A stretch of 64,000 nucleotides of DNA from HGM13006 sp964527315 (lineage in GTDB: Bacteria > Bacillota > Clostridia > Oscillospirales > Oscillospiraceae), in the NCBI GenBank assembly GCA_964527315.1, contig CAZGOQ010000002.1:1-64000 (forward strand). The letters run 5' to 3'. Below the pieces are notes generated by a model. It was not told where the DNA came from and searched no databases. It saw nothing but the letters and a program-made list of their open reading frames with translations. The translations under genes were made by a program, and so were the position numbers. Shown piece after piece: positions 1-8,348 of the stretch. The stretch's first letter is position 1. Every line of letters starts with the position of its first letter.

Positions 1-31
1 ATTTCTCTTTTTTGAGGGAAATCGTCTGCGG

Positions 32-60
32 TTGTTTTTTATTGAAATTATTGATATAAT
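32..60 (+). promoter_or_regulatory. Promoter of the Mrp-like ATPase gene
   Basis: A TTGTTT -35 box (32-37), a 17-bp spacer and a perfect TATAAT -10 box (55-60) precede a leader of about 150 nt before the ATG at 218. The -10 box and following leader resemble the hisS promoter and leader on the other strand near 44.6-44.7 kb. Confidence 0.6.
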
Positions 61-180
61 AACCGCAAAGCGTATGATATCGCGCATACAGGCGCTGTGC
101 GTCTGTGCGCTAAAGGCTCGATTCGCCGTGCCGTTCCAGACAGCACATGGCGATCTGTCCTGGCCGCAGGCAGCTATGAG
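61..180 (+). promoter_or_regulatory. Leader region homologous to the hisS leader
   Basis: This untranslated leader shares a series of short words, in the same order, with the leader upstream of hisS (minus strand, 44593-44715): CATACAGGC, ATTCGCC, GCACATG and GCTATG. A small CAGGC/GTCTG hairpin at the 5' end corresponds to CAGGC/GCCTG in the other copy. It could be a structured RNA leader or an old duplication of promoter DNA. I recognise no known riboswitch class. Confidence 0.5.
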
Positions 181-217
181 ATACGATAAATGCGCTCCAT
201 GGAAAGGATGCATTGCA

Positions 218-1099
218 ATGACGGAAGAACAGAAGAAGCTCCAAAAGGAGCACGAAGAAAAGTATATGAAATACATGGCGGACTTTGAGGCGGTAGGCGG
301 AGATTATACCAAATGCGGCGGGAATTGCGGATCCTGCGAGAGCAAATGCGATCAGGCACAGTCAGAGGAAAAGACGCCCAAAAAGGCCAAACGCATTGTT
401 ATGGTGTTCAGCGGAAAGGGCGGCACAGGGAAATCTGTGATCACCTGTTTGCTGGCGGATAAGCTGCAAAAAATGGGGAAAAAGGTCGCGATACTGGACG
501 CGGATCTGGAAAACCCTTCGATTCACTATCTCTACGGTCAGGTGTTGCCGACGGAGGAGGAAGGGGAGCGGCTTCTGCCACTGAAAGCGGACAGCGGCGT
601 GGAGTTCATCTCCATGGGCAATGTGGAAAAGGTTCCCTCTCAGCCGCTGCTCTCCTACGGCAAGGACATTGCCGAAGGCGCACTCTATTATTATTTGAAT
701 GTCAAATGGTCGGAGGATCTGGATTTTATGCTGGTGGATATGCCCTCCGGCGTGGGCGATGTGCCCCTGCAGATCGGAACGATCGTTCCCTTTGACGGGG
801 CGGTCTGCGTGTCGAATCCCTCGGATCTCTGCGATTTTCTGGCACTGAAATCCGTCAATCTCATGCGGATGATCATGATTCCAGTGCTGGGGGTCATTGA
901 AAATAAGACGGCGATCCAGCTGGAGGATGGTCAGGTGCGGCTTGGGACAGAGCCGATGGAACACGCGGAAGCGCTGGATTTGAATCTGCTGGCCGAAGTG
1001 CCTCTGAGCCTGGAACTTTCCGTCATGGCGGATTTCGGCCGGATCGCGGATGCGGAAGTGCCGGAACTGGATGCGGTCGCAGAGATTCTGGTGAAGTAA
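218..1099 (+). CDS. Mrp/NBP35-family P-loop ATPase (Fe-S carrier-like)
   Basis: The protein has 293 residues. A deviant Walker A, GKGGTGKS, sits at residues 66-73, followed by ILDADLENPS and LVDMPSG segments typical of Mrp/MinD-type ATPases. A short Cys cluster at 33, 37, 40 and 44, ahead of the ATPase domain, resembles the N-terminal Fe-S site of NBP35-like proteins. Family members bind and transfer Fe-S clusters in the cytoplasm. I chose the ATG at 218 because GGAAAGG lies just upstream and the open frame before it has no family-like sequence. The stop codon abuts the GTG of the next gene, so the two are very likely co-translated, and the next product is itself an Fe-S enzyme. Confidence 0.88.
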   Translation: MTEEQKKLQKEHEEKYMKYMADFEAVGGDYTKCGGNCGSCESKCDQAQSEEKTPKKAKRIVMVFSGKGGTGKSVITCLLADKLQKMGKKVAILDADLENPSIHYLYGQVLPTEEEGERLLPLKADSGVEFISMGNVEKVPSQPLLSYGKDIAEGALYYYLNVKWSEDLDFMLVDMPSGVGDVPLQIGTIVPFDGAVCVSNPSDLCDFLALKSVNLMRMIMIPVLGVIENKTAIQLEDGQVRLGTEPMEHAEALDLNLLAEVPLSLELSVMADFGRIADAEVPELDAVAEILVK

Positions 1100-1987
1100 G
1101 TGGATTTTGAGAACTGCCGTCTTTGCCCGAGAAACTGCGGCGCAGACCGGACCAGAGGAGAAACGGGTTATTGCGGTATGAGAGACAGACTCACAGCTGC
1201 CCGTGCCGCCCTGCACTTCTGGGAGGAACCGCCCATTTCCGGCACCCGTGGCGCGGGGACAGTGTTCTTCTCCGGCTGCTCTTTAGGCTGCGCATTCTGC
1301 CAGAATACAGAGATTAGCCACGGAAAATTTGGCGGAGAGATCACATCGGCCCGGCTCCGGGCGATCTTTGAGGAACTGATCGCTCAGGGGGCGCATAACA
1401 TTGAACTGGTCACACCGACTCATTTTCTCCCCAAAATTCTGCCGGCGCTGGAGCCGAAGCTGCCGGTCCCGGTGATCTATAACTCTGGGGGCTATGAATC
1501 CGTGGAGACTCTGCGGGAATTGGACGGCAAAATCGACGTCTATCTGCCGGATCTGAAATTTGCCGAGCCGTTGTTGGCGAAGCAGCTGGCAAACGCTCCG
1601 GATTATTTTGAGCGGGCGAAGGCTGCCATCGACGAGATGCTCCGACAGGTGGGGCCGCCCCAATATGACGCGGATGGGATCATGCGGAAGGGCGTGATCA
1701 TCCGGCACCTGATCCTGCCGGGGCAGGTGCAGAACAGTCTGAAGGTGCTCGATTATATTGCGGAGCATTTTGAAACGGGCAGTGTGGTGCTCAGCCTGAT
1801 GGCGCAATATGTGCCCTCTGGTAAGGTAAAAACGGTCCCGCCCTTTGACCGCCGCATTTCCCAGGAGGAATATGAAGCGGTGGCGGACTGGCTGTATATG
1901 CTGGGGCTGGAGGATGGATTTTTGCAGGAGCCGTCTGCGGCGACAGCGGAATATCTGCCGGATTTTTCATTAGAAGGTGTATTATGA
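1100..1987 (+). CDS. Radical SAM protein, PflA/PflX-like
   Basis: The protein has 295 residues and starts at a GTG directly after the previous stop codon. The radical-SAM motif CxxxCxxC is at 60, 64 and 67 (CSLGCAFC). An extra N-terminal Cys group (6, 9, 13, 25) is typical of the COG1313 PflX-like proteins. These resemble pyruvate-formate-lyase activating enzymes, but their target is generally unknown. No glycyl-radical enzyme is seen nearby. The adjoining Mrp-like ATPase could supply Fe-S clusters, which is inference. It overlaps the next gene by 4 bp (ATGA). Confidence 0.85.
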   Translation: MDFENCRLCPRNCGADRTRGETGYCGMRDRLTAARAALHFWEEPPISGTRGAGTVFFSGCSLGCAFCQNTEISHGKFGGEITSARLRAIFEELIAQGAHNIELVTPTHFLPKILPALEPKLPVPVIYNSGGYESVETLRELDGKIDVYLPDLKFAEPLLAKQLANAPDYFERAKAAIDEMLRQVGPPQYDADGIMRKGVIIRHLILPGQVQNSLKVLDYIAEHFETGSVVLSLMAQYVPSGKVKTVPPFDRRISQEEYEAVADWLYMLGLEDGFLQEPSAATAEYLPDFSLEGVL

Positions 1988-2889
1988 TTTGTGAAAAAAC
2001 AGATTTATACGGAGATCATCGGGTGATGCTCTACACCTATCTCCCAAACTGGACGACAACGCCGGGGCACTATCCCTTAAGGAGTGGCGTTGTGGTGCTG
2101 CCCGGCGGGGCCTATCTGATGCATGGAAATTGCGAAGGGGAGCCGGTGGCGACGGCTTTTGCGGCGGCGGGCTATAATGCCTATCTGCTCAAATATTCCG
2201 TAGCGCCCCATGCAGAATTCCCAAATTCCGCAGCAGACGTATGCCGGGCACTGAAACTGCTTCGGAGTCATGCGGCGGACTTCCATCAGGATGAAAACAA
2301 GCTGGCCCTCTGCGGATTTTCCGCAGGCGGCCATGTAGCCGCCTGCGTGGGAACCATGTGGAACAGGGCGGATGTATTGGAACTTTCCGGCTGCGAAAAT
2401 GAGGAGGGAAAGCCCAACGCGCTGATCCTGGGGTATCCCTGTATTACCGCAGATATTCAGGGCGAAGCGGAGATGTACCAGAACCTGACGGGTCGTTATA
2501 CCATGGCGGAGTTGAAAAGGATGGCTTCGGCGGAGCAATGGGTCGGCAGTCATACGCCGCCGGTGTTTTTATGGAATATGTATGAGGATAAGCTGGTGCC
2601 GGTGGAGCATGGCATCAAATTGATGGAAGCGCTGGCGGCCCATGACGTGCCCTTCGAATGCCATACTTATATGAACGGAAATCATGGTATCGGTTCCGGG
2701 AACAGGGCGGATGCCCTGGGATTTGGGGAGCGGGATATTCCCCATGCGGCAAGGTGGATGGAGGATTGCAGGCTGTGGCTGGAGGAGGTCTTTGGAGACC
2801 CGGTTCTGGATGTACCCCAGAGCGGCCTGCCGGCGTTGGCGGATCACCGGGCGCATTTGGGCGTGCCGTCGTTCCACATGGAATTTTAA
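1984..2889 (+). CDS. Alpha/beta hydrolase (esterase/lipase-like)
   Basis: The protein has 301 residues with no signal peptide, so it is probably cytoplasmic. The nucleophile elbow GFSAGG places the catalytic Ser at residue 113, and LPGGAYL near residue 40 is the expected oxyanion-loop region. A late Asp (in MYEDKLVP) and His (in GNHGIG) can complete the triad. It resembles the BD-FAE/acetyl-xylan-esterase-like hydrolases of gut Firmicutes. The substrate is not predictable. It overlaps the preceding radical-SAM gene by 4 bp. Confidence 0.85.
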   Translation: MICEKTDLYGDHRVMLYTYLPNWTTTPGHYPLRSGVVVLPGGAYLMHGNCEGEPVATAFAAAGYNAYLLKYSVAPHAEFPNSAADVCRALKLLRSHAADFHQDENKLALCGFSAGGHVAACVGTMWNRADVLELSGCENEEGKPNALILGYPCITADIQGEAEMYQNLTGRYTMAELKRMASAEQWVGSHTPPVFLWNMYEDKLVPVEHGIKLMEALAAHDVPFECHTYMNGNHGIGSGNRADALGFGERDIPHAARWMEDCRLWLEEVFGDPVLDVPQSGLPALADHRAHLGVPSFHMEF

Positions 2890-2911
2890 TTGCAAGGACA
2901 GGTGAAATATC

Positions 2912-3427
2912 ATGCTTTTGAAAGAATACAGGGGAATTTTTCCGAAAATAACGAATGCGTATATTGCCGAGGATGCTTCTGTGATTGGAAATGTAGAGGT
3001 AGGCGAAAACGCCTCCATCTGGTACGGCGTAGTGCTTCGGGGCGATGTGGATAAGATCGTCATCGGCGAAAACACCAGTATTCAGGATAATTCCGTGGCC
3101 CACTGCGCCATGAATCTTCCAACGGTGATCGGGAAAAATTGTGTGGTGGGGCACAACGCCGTCATCCATTCCTGCACGGTGGAGGATGACTGCTTGATCG
3201 GCATGGGCGCTGTGCTGCTGGATGGGTGCCATATCGGCGCGGGCAGCGTCATCGCGGCCGGGGCGGTGGTGTCGCCCGGAAAGACGATCCCGCCGAATTC
3301 CATGGTCATGGGCATACCCGGCAGAGTGATCCGCGAGACGACGGAAAAGGATCGGATGGCTACCAGCTGGTCCGTCAGCCACTATATTGCCTATGCGGAG
3401 GAAGAACTGCCTAGGGAGAGCCGGTGA
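2912..3427 (+). CDS. Gamma-carbonic anhydrase-like hexapeptide-repeat protein
   Basis: The protein has 171 residues built largely of left-handed beta-helix hexapeptide repeats (IGNVEVGENASIWYG and onward). The His residues that bind metal in gamma-class carbonic anhydrases are present in VAHC and VGHNAVIHSC. It is the length usual for the YrdA/PaaY type. Activity as a carbonic anhydrase is plausible, but many members have no proven activity. It follows the hydrolase by 22 bp and ends 4 bp before the next start, so it lies within the same operon. Confidence 0.88.
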   Translation: MLLKEYRGIFPKITNAYIAEDASVIGNVEVGENASIWYGVVLRGDVDKIVIGENTSIQDNSVAHCAMNLPTVIGKNCVVGHNAVIHSCTVEDDCLIGMGAVLLDGCHIGAGSVIAAGAVVSPGKTIPPNSMVMGIPGRVIRETTEKDRMATSWSVSHYIAYAEEELPRESR

Positions 3428-3431
3428 GTCT

Positions 3432-4244
3432 ATGCCTAATTTTTATGCACATCTGCTTTTCGGCAGACAGGTCAGCGAGCGCATATCTCCGGCGCTGCGG
3501 CGAACGCTGAAGCGGGAATGGGACAGCTTCTGCTGCGGAAATTTTGGCCCGGATCCTCTGTACTTCTATGTGGGAGGGAAACAGTCCGCGGCTGTTCGGC
3601 AGACGGCTACCCGGATCCATCATGGTACCGGACGGGCGGCCATGGAATGCTTTCGCCGCCCGCTGCAAAAGGGCTTGCCATTTGCGGCGAGCTTTTCCGC
3701 TGGGTATCTGCTGCACTTTTTATTGGACAGCCGGCTTCATCCCTATGTCCATCAGGCGATTGCGCAGGGGAAAATCACGCATTTTGCGCTGGAGGGGGAG
3801 TTTGACCGTTACCTGCTTCTGCGGGATGGACAGGCCTATCCCGATGCCATCCCGGAAAAACAAATGCCGGAAAGCTTTTATATGACGGCGGCAAAAATGG
3901 CGCCGGAGATAACAGCCAAAATCTATCAGAGTTCCCTCAAGCGGTTTCGGCAGGTGTCCTGCACCATGGGCGCGTGGGGCGGGACGCCGGCGCATCATAT
4001 ACTGAACGCCGCCAGCGTTTTACCTCGGATCCGGTCAGTTCGGGGCGCGGTGCTGGGGAAAGAACCGCAGGGAGAGACCATGGAACAGCTTGACCATATG
4101 CGGGAGTTGTTTCAAAAAGCGATCCCCATTGCAGCGAAAACGCTGGAAAATTTCTTCGCGTGCGTTCAGCGGGAACTGCCCCTGACCGGGCCGTTGGACG
4201 TTGATTTTTCAGGAAGTGAGGTGGAGGGAATTGGTGTACATTGA
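3432..4244 (+). CDS. Zinc-dependent phospholipase C-like protein
   Basis: The protein has 270 residues. The pattern of an N-terminal MPNFYAH, then GNFGPDPLY, IHHGTG and AGYLLHFLLDSRLHP matches the metal-ligand His/Asp spacing of the zinc-dependent phospholipase C/S1-P1-like superfamily. There is no signal peptide, so it is a cytoplasmic family member rather than a secreted toxin-like enzyme. The ATG at 3432 follows the preceding stop by 4 bp. It overlaps the next gene by about 11 bp. The substrate is unknown. Confidence 0.75.
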   Translation: MPNFYAHLLFGRQVSERISPALRRTLKREWDSFCCGNFGPDPLYFYVGGKQSAAVRQTATRIHHGTGRAAMECFRRPLQKGLPFAASFSAGYLLHFLLDSRLHPYVHQAIAQGKITHFALEGEFDRYLLLRDGQAYPDAIPEKQMPESFYMTAAKMAPEITAKIYQSSLKRFRQVSCTMGAWGGTPAHHILNAASVLPRIRSVRGAVLGKEPQGETMEQLDHMRELFQKAIPIAAKTLENFFACVQRELPLTGPLDVDFSGSEVEGIGVH

Positions 4245-5010
4245 TACGGACAAATGCATCGGTTGCCTGACCTGCCTGCGGCTATGCCCCATGGGCGTGT
4301 TTGTTGCGGGAGAACGGACGCCGGGGATCCATCCGCGTCGCCGGTGCATCCAATGTATGCACTGCGCGGGAGCCTGTCCCCAAAAGGCGATCCGTTTTGA
4401 AGCGTTGGAGGAGGAAGCGGTTTATCCGCAGCTGTCCGGCAGATTTTTGGAGGATCTGATCCGCTCACGCCGTTCCATTCGGCATTTTTCCAAAACGCTG
4501 CCCGATCAGGCGGTGATCGAATATGCGCTGCATACGGCAGCCTATGCGCCCAGCGGAAAGAATCAGCGGGTCTACCGGTTTACGGTGGTTTGGGGTTCGG
4601 AGCAAGTGGAAGCGTTGCGGGATCTGTGTCTGCATTTCTGCCGGGAGTTCGGCGAAGCGCCGGAATTGCCGAAGCTGTTTGAGAAAGGGATGGATCTGCT
4701 GACCTGCGGCGCACCCTGCATGATCGTGGCCTGGAGTCCGGAGGATGCGCTGAACCCGGTGCTTGACCCGGCGGTGGCCATGGCGCAGCTGGAACTGCTG
4801 CTGGTGGAACAGGGACTGGGAACCTGCTGGGGCGGCTATCTGCGGCAGGTCAGCGACCGGTTTGTGGAAATTCGCCGATGGCTGGGATTGCCGGAGGACT
4901 GCCGTGTGCGCTGTGCGCTGATGGTGGGCAAAGCCCAGGGAGAGAAATACATCAACCCGGTTTGGCGGCCCAAGGCGGAAATTGTTTGGCGAAAAGGGGA
5001 GAAAGCTTGA
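4234..5010 (+). CDS. Nitroreductase family protein with N-terminal 2[4Fe-4S] ferredoxin domain
   Basis: The protein has about 258 residues. The first roughly 60 carry two ferredoxin motifs, CIGCLTCLRLCP and CIQCMHCAGACP. The rest is a nitroreductase FMN domain starting at SRRSIRHFSK, with the GLGTCWGGYL segment. Such fusions are common in anaerobes and are presumed to pass electrons from the clusters to FMN. I prefer the GTG at 4234, five bases after GGAGGGA; TTG at 4231 is an alternative. The stop overlaps the next ATG (TGATGG), indicating translational coupling. Confidence 0.87.
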   Translation: MYIDTDKCIGCLTCLRLCPMGVFVAGERTPGIHPRRRCIQCMHCAGACPQKAIRFEALEEEAVYPQLSGRFLEDLIRSRRSIRHFSKTLPDQAVIEYALHTAAYAPSGKNQRVYRFTVVWGSEQVEALRDLCLHFCREFGEAPELPKLFEKGMDLLTCGAPCMIVAWSPEDALNPVLDPAVAMAQLELLLVEQGLGTCWGGYLRQVSDRFVEIRRWLGLPEDCRVRCALMVGKAQGEKYINPVWRPKAEIVWRKGEKA

Positions 5011-5240
5011 TGGAACGCACGGTGACGCCAGGTCAAAAATATCGACACTTTAAGGGAAAGCTTTATCAGGTCGTATGCCTTGCAAAGCATTCCGAAACAG
5101 GGGAGATGCTTGTGATCTATCAGGCGCTTTATGGAGATTATGGAGTATACGCCCGCTCAATGGAGATGTTTCTGAGCGAGGTGGATCACAACAAATACCC
5201 CGAAATATCCCGGAAATTTCGGTTTGAATTGATTCCGTAA
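5010..5240 (+). CDS. DUF1653 domain protein
   Basis: The protein has 76 residues and essentially consists of one DUF1653 domain: GQKYRHFKGKLYQVVCLA, then HSETGEMLVIYQALYGDYGVYARS and the closing KYPEISRKFRF. Its function is unknown. It starts at an ATG overlapping the nitroreductase stop codon and ends the operon that begins at 218. Confidence 0.85.
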   Translation: MERTVTPGQKYRHFKGKLYQVVCLAKHSETGEMLVIYQALYGDYGVYARSMEMFLSEVDHNKYPEISRKFRFELIP

Positions 5241-5289
5241 GACGAAAAATCACGTATTTTTGTATAAATTTCCCGGAAAATTGAAAATA

Positions 5290-5311
5290 ATTTTCCGTTT
5301 TCGACGGAAAA
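5290..5311 (+). terminator. Weak hairpin downstream of the DUF1653 gene
   Basis: TTTTCCGT and ACGGAAAA arms flank a TTTCG loop about 50 bp after the stop codon. There is no clear T tract because the arm itself is A/T-rich, so termination here is only plausible. Confidence 0.35.
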
Positions 5312-5314
5312 CCC

Positions 5315-5342
5315 TTGAAAATCCTGTGATTTCGTGTATAAT
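5315..5342 (+). promoter_or_regulatory. Promoter of the lysozyme-SLH gene
   Basis: TTGAAA (5315-5320), a 16-bp spacer and a perfect TATAAT (5337-5342) lie 45 bp before the ATG at 5388. Confidence 0.65.
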
Positions 5343-5387
5343 AAAAGTGACAAATTCGTTACAAAAACGAAAACAACAGGAGGAACT

Positions 5388-6539
5388 ATGAGAGAAATCA
5401 AAAAAATGATTTGTATATTGCCTGTTTTGGCAATATGCGCGTGTTTGACGCTGACAGTATGCGCAAATGATTCATTTCAGGCGCATACCTCCAGCAATCA
5501 ACTCATAGCGATCATTGCGGCGCATGAGGGCTTTGTGGCGGAACCTATGACGGACGCGACCGGTACATACATTGGCTACGGCTCGCAGTATTCTGACGCG
5601 GTGGCTTTGTTCGGCGAGGGCTGTGAACCGATCACCGAGGAACAGGCCGCGGAACTGACCCGCCATCAGCTGGACGCGATTGACACGGCGCTGAATCAAT
5701 TTCTCGAAGCAAACGCTATTGTTGTCAATCAGAATCAATATGATGCGCTGGCGGACTTTACATATGGCGTGGGCATTGGCTGGATCGCTTATGTCAATGC
5801 GGACGATGGCACATGGTGCAAGCTGAAGATCATGCTGTTGGACGAGCCTTCCACTTGGACAGAAGAGCGGGTCCGGGAGGCCTTTGGTACCTGGGTCTAT
5901 GCCGGCGGTGTCAAACTTGAAGCGCTGGTGCGGGTCCGGGCTATGGAAGCGGAGTTGTTTTTAACGCCGGATAGTCAGGAACCGGGGCTGCCAGAGCCAA
6001 TATTCTCTGACGTAACTGCGGAGGACTGGTTTTATGATTCGGTGACCGCAGCGAAGGAACTGGGCCTGATGAACGGCAATGGAGACGGTACCTTTTCACC
6101 GAATCAGGCGATGACCAGGGCCGAACTGGTCGTTGCGCTGGCCAACTTTGCCGGCGCAAACCTCAACGCCTGCCAAGCTGCGGATTTTACAGATGTTCCG
6201 AACACCTGGTATACTGCCGCAGTGGCTTGGGCCTCCGATATGGGCTATGTCACTGGCTATGAGGACGGAACATTCCAACCCATGGCGGCGGTCACCAGAG
6301 AGCAGATATGCTGCGTTTTGGCCCGGTATCTCCGGGAACAGAATATTTCGGTCAGGACGCCCAGTGTCAACTTCCTGGATAAAGATGAGATCAGCGATTA
6401 TGCGGAGTTGGACGTTGCCTATTGTTCCGCGTTGGGAATCGTCACCGGCAGAACAGACGGCAGCTTTGAGCCAAAGTCCGGCGCCAGCCGGGCGGAAGCA
6501 GCCGCCATGCTGGTCCGTATGGCGGCAATTGCAGAATAA
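5388..6539 (+). CDS. Secreted GH24-type lysozyme with three C-terminal SLH domains
   Basis: The protein has 383 residues. An N-terminal hydrophobic signal segment ending near VCA indicates export. A phage-type lysozyme (GH24) domain follows: the AHEGF glutamate, an Asp nine residues later and TYIGYG fit the catalytic region. Three S-layer homology domains cover roughly residues 200-383, with repeated FSDVxxEDWFYDSV, NGxGDGTFxPNQAMTRAE and YGYEDGTFQP-like signatures. SLH domains normally bind pyruvylated wall polymers, so the enzyme is likely tethered to the cell's own wall. The ATG at 5388 follows AGGAGG closely. Confidence 0.88.
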   Translation: MREIKKMICILPVLAICACLTLTVCANDSFQAHTSSNQLIAIIAAHEGFVAEPMTDATGTYIGYGSQYSDAVALFGEGCEPITEEQAAELTRHQLDAIDTALNQFLEANAIVVNQNQYDALADFTYGVGIGWIAYVNADDGTWCKLKIMLLDEPSTWTEERVREAFGTWVYAGGVKLEALVRVRAMEAELFLTPDSQEPGLPEPIFSDVTAEDWFYDSVTAAKELGLMNGNGDGTFSPNQAMTRAELVVALANFAGANLNACQAADFTDVPNTWYTAAVAWASDMGYVTGYEDGTFQPMAAVTREQICCVLARYLREQNISVRTPSVNFLDKDEISDYAELDVAYCSALGIVTGRTDGSFEPKSGASRAEAAAMLVRMAAIAE

Positions 6540-6564
6540 TATAAAAACGGGAGCGCGTTACGGA

Positions 6565-6700
6565 GTGCAATTTTTGCAGAAATTGCTCACGCTCACCCAA
6601 AAGATTAGAAACAGCGGGAGAAATCACGAAAACTTGTGATTTCTCCCGCGTCAATATCCGGTCAAATTTGTGAAAAGTCTATTTTGCAGCGCGCCCCTTT
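6565..6700. repeat. Dispersed hairpin repeat, copy 1 of 3
   Basis: A perfect inverted repeat, GCGGGAGAAATCAC (6614-6627) and GTGATTTCTCCCGC (6636-6649), is embedded in about 130 bp that recur at 24.05-24.18 kb and 35.80-35.93 kb. Read on the minus strand the stem is followed by a T-rich stretch, so it may terminate the minus-strand gene whose stop codon lies at 6679. The conservation extends well outside the stem on both sides. Confidence 0.8.
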
Positions 6701-7032
6701 TGTGTCTGTTCATTTTTTGGGAACCGCCGGCGGAGTTCGGCGGCAACGGCCGCAATCCAGCCCCTGACCTTCTCCACGTCCTCCAGTGTCATGCTGTTCG
6801 CGTCATAGTGGAAACAGCAGTCGTCGGTGACGCATTCGCTGCTCATGCGAACCAGCAGGCCATCTTTTCGAAAGGAACCGTCTACGCACATACTGTCCAC
6901 GCCGTAGGTAATATGTTCCGGGGTCAAAAGTTCTTTGATGATATCGTACATGGCGTAAAAATCGGTTTCGCCGCTGTAGCCGGTCACCGCTACCAGGACT
7001 GAACCGTTTTTCAGATTGATTTCTTCTGTCAT
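6679..7032 (-). CDS. Hypothetical protein
   Basis: The protein has 117 residues and I do not recognise its family. It is probably soluble and cytoplasmic: no signal peptide or membrane segment is visible. It has a Cys pair (DDCCFHYDA) and a basic C terminus. The ATG at 7032 is preceded by GGAGGCGGAACC; an upstream in-frame ATG at 7101 lacks such a site. Its last codons run into the dispersed hairpin repeat. It is single on its strand between a lysozyme gene and a lipid kinase gene. Confidence 0.7.
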   Translation of the reverse strand: MTEEINLKNGSVLVAVTGYSGETDFYAMYDIIKELLTPEHITYGVDSMCVDGSFRKDGLLVRMSSECVTDDCCFHYDANSMTLEDVEKVRGWIAAVAAELRRRFPKNEQTQKGRAAK

Positions 7033-7112
7033 GGTTCCGCCTCCAAATTTTGTTTGTCTTATCTTAACACAAAAGCGGCGGATTGCATAGCAAAACTTCA
7101 TAGGAAGAAGAA

Positions 7113-7141
7113 TTGAAATTTGCGAGAACCTGTGCTAAACT
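7113..7141 (+). promoter_or_regulatory. Promoter of the lipid kinase gene
   Basis: TTGAAA (7113-7118), a 17-bp spacer and TAAACT (7136-7141) precede the ATG at 7179. Confidence 0.55.
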
Positions 7142-7178
7142 ACAAGGACATTACAGCAGAGGATGGAGGAAGCCTTGA

Positions 7179-8072
7179 ATGAAAAAAATGCTGTTTTTTG
7201 TCAATCCTGCCGCCGGCAAGGAAGAAATGCGCTATCAGCTGATGGATGTGATTTCCTATTTTACGGCAAACGGCTATGATGTTCTGTGCCATCCCACCCA
7301 GAAGCCGAGGGATATCTGCGAGTTTCTCGGAGCGCGGGGCGAAGAGTTTGATATAGTAGTTTCCTGCGGCGGAGACGGAACGCTGAACGAAACCGTCACC
7401 GGGCTGATGATGCTGGAACAGCGGCCTCTTTTGGGCTACATTCCAGCAGGGACAGTCAATGATTTTGCCTCGTCCCTGAAGATTCCAAAGACCATTCGGG
7501 AGGCAGCCCATAATATCATTGAGGGAGCGCCCGTTGCAGTGGATATGTGCGGGTTTAACGACCAATATTTTACCTATGTGGCGGCCTTTGGAGCGTTCAC
7601 CAAGGTCAGCTATGAAACGTCTCACGCCAGTAAACAGGCGCTGGGCCGTGCTGCTTACATTTTGGAGGGCATCCGGTCGCTCTCGGATATCCGCCCCATC
7701 CATGTGGTGGCAGAAACAAGGGACACCATTATTGAGGACGATGTGATTCTGGGCATGGTCACCAACGCTACCTCTGTGGGTGGCTTCAAGGCTTTGGACG
7801 ATTCTATCGTGAAAATGGACGATGGGCTCAATGAGATCGTGCTGGTCAAGGCGCCCAGGGGATTGGCGGACTATAATGCCATTATCGCCAGCGTCATTGC
7901 CCGGGATTTTAAGCCGGATCATTTTCATATTTTGCAGTCCGACGCGGTAACGCTGGAGTTTGATGAGTCGGTATCCTGGACGCTGGACGGAGAATACGGC
8001 GGTACCGTTGCCAAAGCGGAGGTCACAAATATTCCCACGCCCATTCAAATTATGGCGCCGGCCGGAAACTGA
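7179..8072 (+). CDS. Diacylglycerol kinase family lipid kinase (YegS/DgkB-like)
   Basis: The protein has 297 residues. FVNPAAGKEE at the start, VSCGGDGTLNETVTGL (the nucleotide-binding GGDGT motif) and GYIPAGTVNDFASSL are diagnostic of the DAGK catalytic domain. Members phosphorylate diacylglycerol or related lipids at the membrane for phospholipid recycling. The start has GGATGGAGGA upstream. It is followed by a non-coding stretch of 276 bp that leads to the MarR promoter. Confidence 0.93.
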   Translation: MKKMLFFVNPAAGKEEMRYQLMDVISYFTANGYDVLCHPTQKPRDICEFLGARGEEFDIVVSCGGDGTLNETVTGLMMLEQRPLLGYIPAGTVNDFASSLKIPKTIREAAHNIIEGAPVAVDMCGFNDQYFTYVAAFGAFTKVSYETSHASKQALGRAAYILEGIRSLSDIRPIHVVAETRDTIIEDDVILGMVTNATSVGGFKALDDSIVKMDDGLNEIVLVKAPRGLADYNAIIASVIARDFKPDHFHILQSDAVTLEFDESVSWTLDGEYGGTVAKAEVTNIPTPIQIMAPAGN

Positions 8073-8264
8073 CGGCGCCCAGAGAATAGAACATGACAAG
8101 GAGATCCTTTTGATCGAATTCCCAATGCTGCAACCGTGTTCAATCTCCACGGGGAGAGATTTCAGAGGGAACGCCCCGAGGCATACGATTGCAGGTCTTT
8201 TCTGATTCTATGATCTGCTGCTTGTGGCCGCATTGTGACCGCCATGTAAAAGCGTTATCTGCTA

Positions 8265-8293
8265 TTGACAGATGACAGAAATAGTGATATGAT
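8265..8293 (+). promoter_or_regulatory. Consensus promoter of the MarR-MATE operon
   Basis: A perfect TTGACA (8265-8270), a 17-bp spacer and TATGAT (8288-8293) form a near-consensus sigma-A promoter. An operator-like palindrome begins 6 bp after the -10 box. Confidence 0.85.
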
Positions 8294-8298
8294 TTAGT

Positions 8299-8322
8299 TC
8301 GCAAGCGATACTTCGCTTGCGA
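8299..8322. promoter_or_regulatory. Probable MarR operator (perfect palindrome)
   Basis: TCGCAAGCGA and TCGCTTGCGA are perfect 10-bp inverted arms around a 4-bp centre. They lie across the expected transcription start of the MarR-MATE operon. The position and symmetry suit a MarR dimer repressing its own operon. There is no T tract, so it is not a typical terminator. Confidence 0.7.
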
Positions 8323-8348
8323 TTTGTATTGTTTTCGGAGGTTACTAA

